62,807 nt of DNA from the NCBI GenBank assembly GCA_029856105.1, contig JAHQWH010000011.1, positions 1 to 62,807 of the forward strand, in the 5' to 3' direction. This document shows, piece after piece, positions 18,737-26,152 of the stretch (its first letter is position 1; every line of letters begins with the position of its first letter). The stretch comes from Promethearchaeia archaeon. GTDB taxonomy: Archaea > Asgardarchaeota > Lokiarchaeia > Sigyniarchaeales > SOKP01. A model generated the notes under the pieces. It was not told the origin of the DNA and did no database searches. It saw nothing but the letters and a program-made list of their open reading frames with translations. The position numbers were made by a program, and so were the translations under genes.

Positions 18737-19600
18737 ATGGAGAATCAAAAAGTTGAACCGACTTTTGTTGGAGAGAACGACGATTTAGTCTTTGTCGTTC
18801 CAAAAGAACTTTTTACGATGAAATTATCAACCGAACAGAAATTGGACCGAGAAACCGCAAACGAATATAGTAAGTATTTAACAGGGACATTTAAAGGCTT
18901 TCAAAAGGCGAACAAAACGAAATATCAAAATGGCGATAATAACAAGACCGAGACGACGCCTGAATTTTGGATAGAGTTTGAAAATTTAGCTAAAGAAAAG
19001 GGAATTGAACTTATTGGTTATACACCCGTGTTAGAAAACTATATTTTTAAAAACCTTCCAATTGTAGGAAAGAACACAATAATTTTTGGCATGGAAATGG
19101 ATTGGGAAAAAATCAAAACAGCTCCAAGCATTCATGTTAGCATTGAGGCATTTAGAGTGTATTACGACCTAGGGGAAAAAACTATCGAGTTAACGAGATT
19201 TCTACAAGAAAAAAGGTACAAGGCGGAAGCTCATCATCCTTTTGGAGGAAAACTCTTATTTACAGCTCACGCTGTAGCTGCGGGGTTAGGGATAAAGGGG
19301 CGAAATGGTTTAATTATTAGTCACGAATTCGGTCCGAGACAAAGGTGGAGCGCGATAACTACGGATGCCAATATCCCCGAAACAAAGAAACCAGATCTTA
19401 CCGATATGGAAGACTTTTGCGAGGATTGCGGTACTTGCATAGAGAATTGTTTAGGTGGAGCTACCTATGAAGAACCAATTGAGAAAATAAAAGGTTCTGG
19501 CATTTTCACTCACATAGATCGCTCAAAATGCATGGAGAGTTTATTGAACAATAATTATTGTTCTTATTGTTTAAAAATATGCCCCCAAGGGCATAAATAA
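18737..19600 (+). CDS. QueG-like iron-sulfur oxidoreductase
   Basis: A 287-residue soluble protein with a C-terminal double [4Fe-4S] region: CEDCGTCIENCLGG (about 231-244) and CMESLLNNNYCSYCLKICPQG (about 262-285). The N-terminal part, including AEAHHPFGGKLLFTAHAVAAGLGIKGRNGL, resembles the cobalamin-binding part of epoxyqueuosine reductase and reductive dehalogenases. The last ferredoxin motif is close to the C-terminus, so the HEAT-repeat tail of true QueG is absent. The actual reaction in archaea is not known. It begins 83 bases after the start of the divergent helicase gene and converges on the NfnB fusion. Confidence 0.7.
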   Translation: MENQKVEPTFVGENDDLVFVVPKELFTMKLSTEQKLDRETANEYSKYLTGTFKGFQKANKTKYQNGDNNKTETTPEFWIEFENLAKEKGIELIGYTPVLENYIFKNLPIVGKNTIIFGMEMDWEKIKTAPSIHVSIEAFRVYYDLGEKTIELTRFLQEKRYKAEAHHPFGGKLLFTAHAVAAGLGIKGRNGLIISHEFGPRQRWSAITTDANIPETKKPDLTDMEDFCEDCGTCIENCLGGATYEEPIEKIKGSGIFTHIDRSKCMESLLNNNYCSYCLKICPQGHK

Positions 19601-19622
19601 GCTAATTAAAAAAAAGTCTACT

Positions 19623-22346
19623 TTAATCTAAATATTTTTCTTGAAGATATTTATCAATTCCGTGAGCTGCTCGCTTACCCGCACCCATAGCAGAGATTAC
19701 AGTAGCGGAACCCGTTACGATATCTCCACCAGCAAATATCTCTTCAAGGTTGGTTTGAGATTTTTCATCCGTTTCGATGTAACCCCATTTGTTTATTTTT
19801 AATTCCGGTATTGATCTAGTTATGATTGGATTTGCTCTTGTTCCTATGCCTATAATGATCGTATCGGTATCGATTAGATATTCTGAATTTTCGATTGGGA
19901 TGGGACGTCTACGCCCAGACTCGTCAGGTTCCCCTAAATCCATTTTAATAACTTCCATTTGTGTAAGGTCGTCGTTTTCGTCTCCAATAAATCTCACTGG
20001 ATTTGTTAAGAATTGAAAAACAACGCCTTCTTCTAAAGCGTGATGATACTCTTCTCTTCTCGCGGGCATTTCTGCTTCGGACCTGCGATAAACAACAATA
20101 ACCTTTTCAGCACCTAATCGTAAGGCGGTTCTAGCGGAATCCAAAGCGACATTTCCCCCTCCTATAACAGTTACAATTTTTCCAATTTTAATAGGAGTAT
20201 CGTAGTCAGGAAACTTAAAAGCCTTCATTAAATTTGATCGAGTGAGGAATTCGTTAGCAGTTAAGACGCCGTTTAGGTTTAATCCCGGTACTTTTATAAA
20301 TATTGGAAGTCCTGCTCCAACTCCAATAAAAAAGGCTTTAAATCCCATTTCTTTCAAATCATCGATTGTTAAAGTTTTACCAATAATTACGTTATATTCA
20401 ACTTTAACATTTAACATCTTTAAAGTCTCAATTTCGCTTTTGACTATCTCTTTTGGCAACCGAAACTCTGGAATTCCGTAAGTTAATACGCCTCCACCAG
20501 CATGGAATGCTTCAAATATAGTCACATCGTAGCCATTCATTGCAAGCTCTCCGGCACAAGTTAGACCCGCCGGTCCAGAACCTATAACTGCAACTTTAAT
20601 ACCTTTAGGAGCTGCGCATTCGGGACATTCTTTAAGATTTTCTTTTCTTTCCCAGTCTGCGATGAATCTTTCCATATATCCTATTGCAATTGGTTCCCCA
20701 AGACCACTTAATAAACAATATTTCTCACATTGAGATTCTTGCGGACAAACTCTTCCACAAATAGCTGGTAATAAATTATATGATTTTATTTCGTATAGAG
20801 CTCCAATATATTTTTCTTGCTTCAATAATTTTATAAATTGAGGAATTCTTATGTTAACGGGGCATCCAGTAACACAGAGCGGGTCTCCACACTGTAAGCA
20901 TCTTTGCGTTTCTAATCTAATTATTTCTTCTGTTAATCCCTTAGGAACCTCTTCAAAGTTATTTTTCCTAATATTGGGGTCTTGCTCAATCATCTTTGGG
21001 CGATGATATTCTTCAAACTTCTTTAATTTAGATTTTGCTATTCTACTTAGAGTGTTAAAACTTTTACTATCTTCTTTAATCTCTTTCTTAACGATCATAT
21101 TAAGATCCAAAGCTTTTTGAAAGAATTCAGCACCTCTTTTAGTCCGTATAAATACCGTTGACCAACCAGGATCAGAACCAATAGAGCCTACGGAAATATC
21201 AGCGTGTATCGACGTCAAATCGTCGCAAAAAAAGCAACCGAACCGACCATACTTGTTAATTTTTTTTATTGGAACATCAAAAGCAGACCCTTTATGATCG
21301 TAGATTATAAAACGCCCTTTATTAATATCCATTTTTTTAACATCAGCAGGAGTTAATTTAAACTCATTTTTTAAAAGTTCAACAATTTTTACATAATCAA
21401 ACGATTCCATGCAAAGCAATCCGATCTTTAAAGCAATCTTATCGCAAAATGGTCTATTAAACGGAAAAAATGTGATTTTTTTTAGCGATTTCATTATACA
21501 AGGGGTACCCACTATAGCAAATTTATCGTAATCCTTACAGCCGTGAAATATTTTTAAAATAGGAGCATTTTCATATTTTGTCCCTGCTGTATGTAGAAGT
21601 TCATATTCATCTTCAATTAAATGTGGTAATGGTCTTAGAGGTTCGTCTCCTTCAGTTACAGCTAAAGCACCGTCGATTAATTTTTGTTGAAATCCCATTT
21701 TCAACAACGTGGTTACTATTCCTCCATCTTGAGCAACTGTTGTTATTCTTTCATCTGTTGTCTGAGCAGTACAAATTTCACTATAGTAATTAAATTGCTC
21801 TAAAAACTTAGTATCAGTATCATCGATTTCTTCAGGGGCTTCTAAAACCTTCGGAAAGAAGGCTCTTGGACAGCAGATATAACATAACCCGCAATCAATG
21901 CACATTTCTTCGTCAAAATCAAATGTCCCCTCAGAATAGTCAATTGCCCCAACTGGACAAATGGAAGCACATAACCCGCAGCCACTGCACAGATTTTTCT
22001 CTTTAATTATTGATACATTAGGAAAAATACCGTTTTGTTTAGAAGTTTCTACTACATCTTGAAAAAACCTTGGTTTCTCCCCAATAAATCCTAAATAGCC
22101 TAGCTCTTTTAGATACTCAATAGTACATAACAGATTTTTTTCTGATAACTGTAGTTCTTTTTTCAATTTAGGAATATTAATAGAGCCATGTTCTTCTATC
22201 TTCTCTAGAATTCCTTGTCTGGAACGCTCTACATCGGTTAATTCGCTAATTAAATCTCCAAATTCGTCCTCATTATATTTTCCTGACTCCAGAATCTTTT
22301 CTTTATTAGCAAGTAATATTTTAACTAAAGATCTTTGCTTTTCCAT
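19623..22346 (-). CDS. ferredoxin-FrhB-NfnB fusion, flavin electron-transfer subunit
   Basis: A fusion of about 907 residues (912 if the upstream GTG at 22361 is used; the ATG at 22346 is preferred because GAGG lies upstream and it sits just after the nfnA stop). Order: a helical HTH-like segment (about 1-95), two [4Fe-4S] motifs (CSGCGLCASICP and CIDCGLCYICCP, about 120-165), an F420-hydrogenase/dehydrogenase beta-like domain (about 185-440), then a complete NfnB/GltD module with its cysteine-rich N-terminus (CLQCGDPLCVTGCPVNI) and two dinucleotide folds (VIGSGPAGLTCAGELAMNG and VIGGGNVALDSARTALRLG). NfnB modules exchange electrons between NAD(P)H and ferredoxin. The added FrhB-like domain suggests F420 or another flavin partner. 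It follows nfnA on the same strand, so the two should form one complex. Confidence 0.85.
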   Translation of the reverse strand: MEKQRSLVKILLANKEKILESGKYNEDEFGDLISELTDVERSRQGILEKIEEHGSINIPKLKKELQLSEKNLLCTIEYLKELGYLGFIGEKPRFFQDVVETSKQNGIFPNVSIIKEKNLCSGCGLCASICPVGAIDYSEGTFDFDEEMCIDCGLCYICCPRAFFPKVLEAPEEIDDTDTKFLEQFNYYSEICTAQTTDERITTVAQDGGIVTTLLKMGFQQKLIDGALAVTEGDEPLRPLPHLIEDEYELLHTAGTKYENAPILKIFHGCKDYDKFAIVGTPCIMKSLKKITFFPFNRPFCDKIALKIGLLCMESFDYVKIVELLKNEFKLTPADVKKMDINKGRFIIYDHKGSAFDVPIKKINKYGRFGCFFCDDLTSIHADISVGSIGSDPGWSTVFIRTKRGAEFFQKALDLNMIVKKEIKEDSKSFNTLSRIAKSKLKKFEEYHRPKMIEQDPNIRKNNFEEVPKGLTEEIIRLETQRCLQCGDPLCVTGCPVNIRIPQFIKLLKQEKYIGALYEIKSYNLLPAICGRVCPQESQCEKYCLLSGLGEPIAIGYMERFIADWERKENLKECPECAAPKGIKVAVIGSGPAGLTCAGELAMNGYDVTIFEAFHAGGGVLTYGIPEFRLPKEIVKSEIETLKMLNVKVEYNVIIGKTLTIDDLKEMGFKAFFIGVGAGLPIFIKVPGLNLNGVLTANEFLTRSNLMKAFKFPDYDTPIKIGKIVTVIGGGNVALDSARTALRLGAEKVIVVYRRSEAEMPARREEYHHALEEGVVFQFLTNPVRFIGDENDDLTQMEVIKMDLGEPDESGRRRPIPIENSEYLIDTDTIIIGIGTRANPIITRSIPELKINKWGYIETDEKSQTNLEEIFAGGDIVTGSATVISAMGAGKRAAHGIDKYLQEKYLD

Positions 22347-22347
22347 T

Positions 22348-23175
22348 TTAAGACGCCTCACTCCTATATTTTTTTAAAGCTCTACATTCTTCTTCGTAGC
22401 ATTCTAAGGATTCTTTTTCTTGATCAACAAATCTATTAGCGCGTTTTAATAGGTTATTAAAATCTACGATATGCCCGTCGACATCGGGGCCGTCAACGCA
22501 CGCAAATTGAACGCCTCCGTCAAGCGTTGAAAAACGGCAACCACCACACATTCCAGTTCCGTCGATCATAATTGTGTTTAGGGAAACAAATGTTTTTACT
22601 TTAGGTAAATCGCCAGACCCATTAGTTGTAAGAGCAACAAATTTCATCATTATTAAAGGGCCAATTGCGATAACAATGCTTATTTTTTCTCTTTTCATTA
22701 TTTCTGTAAGTGGTACTGTGACAACTCCCTTAATTCCCTCACTTCCGTCATCTGTACAAATAATTAATTCATCGCTTACTGATCTCATTTTTTCTTTCCA
22801 AAACAATAATTCGGTATTTCTAGCACCTAATATCGAAATGACTTTATTTCCTGCTTCCTTTAATTCTTTTGCCTGAGGATAGCATGGTGCAATACCCACA
22901 CCACCTCCAATTATTACTATTGGATAATCGTACTTTTTAATATGAATTTTATTTCCTAAAGGCCCCACTATATCAAGTATCGTATCTCCCGCTTCTAAAT
23001 GTGATAGTAATTTAGTGCTTTTTCCAACAACCTGAAATACTATAGTTATCGTTTCTTTCTCTCGATCGTAATCTGCAATGGTCAATGGAAACCGTTCTCC
23101 AGTTTCATTGATTCTTAGTAATATAAAATTTCCCGCATATGCTTTTTTAGCGATTAAAGGAGTAGAAATTATCAT
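22348..23175 (-). CDS. nfnA: NfnA-type ferredoxin:NADP oxidoreductase subunit (DHOD electron-transfer family)
   Basis: A 275-residue FAD/[2Fe-2S] protein. The N-terminal FAD domain ends in a nucleotide-binding region (PIVIIGGGVGIAPCYPQAKEL, near 84-104). The C-terminal cluster motif is GTGMCGGCRFS, followed by FACVDGPDVDGHIVDFNNL, the hallmark of NfnA/SudB compared with PyrK. NfnA binds NAD(H) and hands electrons to the NfnB partner, which splits them between NADPH and ferredoxin. The gene lies immediately before the NfnB fusion; its TAA at 22348-22350 is separated by one base from the preferred ATG of that gene, which indicates translational coupling. Confidence 0.9.
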   Translation of the reverse strand: MIISTPLIAKKAYAGNFILLRINETGERFPLTIADYDREKETITIVFQVVGKSTKLLSHLEAGDTILDIVGPLGNKIHIKKYDYPIVIIGGGVGIAPCYPQAKELKEAGNKVISILGARNTELLFWKEKMRSVSDELIICTDDGSEGIKGVVTVPLTEIMKREKISIVIAIGPLIMMKFVALTTNGSGDLPKVKTFVSLNTIMIDGTGMCGGCRFSTLDGGVQFACVDGPDVDGHIVDFNNLLKRANRFVDQEKESLECYEEECRALKKYRSEAS

Positions 23176-23727
23176 TTCAAATACTATACTACTAGCCCCA
23201 AGTTCTCTTTTTTCTAAAATTTCAAATGGCAGTTTAATATCACCTATTTTTTTAATATGAAGAGATATAATCTCTTCTTATAGGATTTAAAATCAATTAG
23301 AGGTTTTTAAATTAATGATTATCAAAAAAAAGTAGTTAAAAGTTCAAAATAGATAAGACAAAGAAAAAGTATGTTAAAATTTTAATGTTTATAGAAATAT
23401 ACTCTGATGAGGTCTCCCAACCTAGTATGATTGTTTCTATTTGTGATTTAATCAATATATTGAAAAATTTTAATATTCTAGAACACATTTAGATAATTAA
23501 AATTAATAAATATTATAAATAAAAGAACTGATTATTAAATTTCATCGTTTAACATTCAAAGAAAGCTTGATAAGAAAAATTATGATAATTTTATTTTTGA
23601 TAATAACAATTATTCTTGTCAAATGAAATAGAAATGTGATTATCAGAATATTTATATGTTTCTGTCTAAAATTATTCTATAGTTATAGAAATTAAATTAA
23701 TCTTAATTACTTAAATGCGTTAATTCA
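23176..23727. other. divergent intergenic region between nfnA and the Mtd operon
   Basis: About 552 bases, very AT-rich. It must hold the two divergent promoters. A small hairpin-forming sequence (AGAGATATAATCTCT) is seen near 23262. The only coding-like trace is a 35-codon frame at 23385-23492, described separately. No riboswitch or RNA gene is recognisable. Confidence 0.5.
23385..23492 (+). other. 35-codon frame, possible remnant with GST-like start
   Basis: ATG at 23385 to TAG at 23490-23492. The predicted start MFIEIYSDEVSQPSMIV resembles the opening strand and SQPS motif of glutathione S-transferase N-domains, but only 35 codons remain and no ribosome-binding site is clear. It could be a relic or chance. 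Confidence 0.2.
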
Positions 23728-24357
23728 ATGGAAGTTTTGGAATTTCATCCTATAAAAAATAAAACGGTTAATATCTATTTAATAAGAAGAGAAGACAGAG
23801 ATTTATTAAGTTTACATCATAGTAATTTAGAAAAAATCATAGAAGCAGAAAAATTTAAGTTTGCAATTGTTGATTTTAACGATTCCGAGGTTAAAAAATA
23901 TTATCAAACTCCTTTATCAGAGTTTATAGAGAAATTCCATTTGCCTTATTACGAAGTTGAAATCCCTGAAAGTATTAAATCTTATTTCTATGTTGAGCTT
24001 TTAGACTTGGAAGTACAGATAGATGAATTAGAGCAAGAATATGAAAAACTTCTTTTGAATGATCAAGAAGATACGTTTAAAGCTCAGAGCTTAAAATCCT
24101 GGATATATTTATTAAAAGATAAAGTGGAATATACAAAAAACTTATTAGAATATACCATAAAACCAAAATGGATTGTAAAAAAAATATTAGATGTTGTAAA
24201 TAACATCAAAAATGATAATTTATCTATAATCCATTTTGCTCATAAAGATTTAATTTCTGAACTGAAAAAATTATTTGAAGAATATAATATCAAAGTCATG
24301 AAATATGATATTCGAGAAGATAAATTAAAATCAATCGTAATAATAAAAGAGGGATGA
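23728..24357 (+). CDS. protein of unknown function, paralogous to the N-terminal domain of the next gene
   Basis: A 209-residue soluble protein with no signal or metal motif. Its plan (an N-terminal beta-alpha region, SEFIEKFHLPYYEVEIPE, a long helical middle containing KAQSLKSWIYLLKDKVEY, then LSIIHFAHKDLISELKKLFEEYNIKVMKYDI) matches the first 235 residues of the downstream protein (YEFVDIPD ... FQQLVIWKQLLKDD ... TAFFIIDKNHFDGISFLAKELDIGTEIINI). Both recall TraB-like folds only faintly. It overlaps the next gene by 4 bases (ATGA), so the two proteins are very likely made together and may pair with each other. The family is not recognised. Confidence 0.7.
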   Translation: MEVLEFHPIKNKTVNIYLIRREDRDLLSLHHSNLEKIIEAEKFKFAIVDFNDSEVKKYYQTPLSEFIEKFHLPYYEVEIPESIKSYFYVELLDLEVQIDELEQEYEKLLLNDQEDTFKAQSLKSWIYLLKDKVEYTKNLLEYTIKPKWIVKKILDVVNNIKNDNLSIIHFAHKDLISELKKLFEEYNIKVMKYDIREDKLKSIVIIKEG

Positions 24358-26024
24358 AAATAATGCAAGTTTTAGAATTAAAACGATTAAAAGAAAAAAA
24401 ACTTAAATTAATATTAATTGAGAGTGAATTTCCGATAGATTGGGCTTTAGAATTACCAAAAGAAGAAGGAATCTTAAGTAATTTATTTTTTGTTTCAAGG
24501 GCGTATATGGAATTTATTAAAGATTTAGTGAATAAATACCACCCTAATTTCGTAGTAGAAGATAATGGAATGCGTTCAATTGAAGAACCATCTACTGATG
24601 ATGAATTTGGAGCGATTTTTCTTAATGCAGGTATCCCATATGAATTTGTGGATATTCCGGATTATGCATTAAATGTAGTTTCAGCACCACTAATGGATAA
24701 GAAAGAATTTATAAAAAAAATCACAGAAGAGATTGAAAGTTATAAAAAAATGGGTCGTGTACATTATAACGATCCTAATTTTCAACAGTTAGTAATTTGG
24801 AAACAATTATTAAAAGATGATTTCAAAGCACAAGAAGATGAAATAAGATATAAAATCCGTGAAGCTTGGATGATGATGACTATCTTAGAATTAGCTAAAA
24901 AACAAGAAAAAAACCAATTGACAGCATTTTTTATTATTGATAAGAATCATTTTGATGGCATCTCATTTTTAGCTAAAGAATTAGATATAGGAACTGAAAT
25001 AATTAATATTAAGAAAAAGAAAAAATATCCTGATGAAGAAACATCGATTAATGACATATTGAATAAGTCTATACTTGAAATAATGCCTATAAAAGTGAAA
25101 AAAAAAGAAAAAGAAGAAAGAATTTTATACTTTTTTGATACAGATGAGTATTGTTCTCCTTTTGATACAAATATGGGTTATGATGCGGGATTTGATATAG
25201 TAATCCCATATTCTAGAATGAAAGCAGACAGAGTCTCAAGGCTAGTTCAAGATGCTATGTTTTCTCGAAAAGTGGGAGCTTCTTCAGCTTATTTTGTTGG
25301 TGGTTCTGATGTTATAGAAAGTGAAAAAATTGCGGAGGAAGTTTTAAAAACTATTATTCCACCCTTTGAATCTCCTGTAATTATAGATCCACGTGGTTCT
25401 CATACAACAGCTTCAGCAATAGTTGCAAAAACAATAGAGGTTGCAAGAAGCCATGAAATTTCAGACTTATCAGGTAAAAAGATAGTTTGCTTAGGAGGAA
25501 CTGGTCCTGTAGGACAAATATCCGCTCTAATTGCTTCAAAACTTAACGCAAAAGTAGTTATTACTTCAAGAAGAGAACAAATCGTAAAAGAATTAGCAAA
25601 AAATTTGACTAAGAAGGCAGGAAATGGTGCTACTAAGATTATAGGAGAAGCTGCAAATTCCGATGAACAATATCTGAAAATATTAAAGGACGCAGATATA
25701 ATATGGGCTGTTGGGAAAGCAGGAGTCCAAATAATCTCAGAAAAATTAATGAAACAGCTACCTCCAAATAAAATTGTCGTAGATATTAATTTGGTTCCCC
25801 TCTATGGAATAGAAGGTATGAAACCAGACTATTATAATGAAGAGTTTTATCCTGGTATTTATGCGATAGGTGCACTTGACATAGGACGATTAAAATACAA
25901 AATTGAGAGGGAAATCTTTAAGAAAGCTTTAAAGGCTAAAGGTAAAAAAATCTTTGATTACAATATTGCTTTTGAAATTGCTAATAAGATAGTATTTGGC
26001 GAGGAAATAAAAATTTTAGTTTAA
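24354..26024 (+). CDS. Mtd-type methylene-tetrahydromethanopterin dehydrogenase with a novel N-terminal domain
   Basis: Residues about 255-556 are a clear NAD(P)-dependent methylene-H4MPT dehydrogenase of the MtdA/MtdB family: FDTDEYCSPFDTNMGYDAGFD (about 259), LVQDAMFSRKVG, then the Rossmann motif CLGGTGPVGQISALIASKLNAKVVITSR (about 377) and AVGKAGVQIIS. This enzyme oxidises methylene-H4MPT to methenyl-H4MPT with NAD(P). The first about 250 residues are extra compared with MtdB of about 300 residues and are homologous to the protein of the preceding gene. A direct role in H4MPT-linked C1 flow is well supported; what the extra domain does is unknown. The gene starts inside the previous one (ATGA overlap). 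Confidence 0.85.
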   Translation: MKIMQVLELKRLKEKKLKLILIESEFPIDWALELPKEEGILSNLFFVSRAYMEFIKDLVNKYHPNFVVEDNGMRSIEEPSTDDEFGAIFLNAGIPYEFVDIPDYALNVVSAPLMDKKEFIKKITEEIESYKKMGRVHYNDPNFQQLVIWKQLLKDDFKAQEDEIRYKIREAWMMMTILELAKKQEKNQLTAFFIIDKNHFDGISFLAKELDIGTEIINIKKKKKYPDEETSINDILNKSILEIMPIKVKKKEKEERILYFFDTDEYCSPFDTNMGYDAGFDIVIPYSRMKADRVSRLVQDAMFSRKVGASSAYFVGGSDVIESEKIAEEVLKTIIPPFESPVIIDPRGSHTTASAIVAKTIEVARSHEISDLSGKKIVCLGGTGPVGQISALIASKLNAKVVITSRREQIVKELAKNLTKKAGNGATKIIGEAANSDEQYLKILKDADIIWAVGKAGVQIISEKLMKQLPPNKIVVDINLVPLYGIEGMKPDYYNEEFYPGIYAIGALDIGRLKYKIEREIFKKALKAKGKKIFDYNIAFEIANKIVFGEEIKILV

Positions 26025-26052
26025 AAAGTATTTTTGTTTAAAAGATTTACCT

Positions 26053-26063
26053 ATTTTTTTTTT
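26053..26063 (+). terminator. T-run terminator after the Mtd operon
   Basis: A T-run (11 T) begins 28 bases after the stop codon; typical of archaeal intrinsic termination. Confidence 0.5.
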
Positions 26064-26152
26064 ATTTTGTTAGGTATTTACTGATAAAATTTTGGAATAA
26101 AAAGCATTATAGTCAAGCGAGAATTTATTCTAAATTATATTAAAAATATAAA

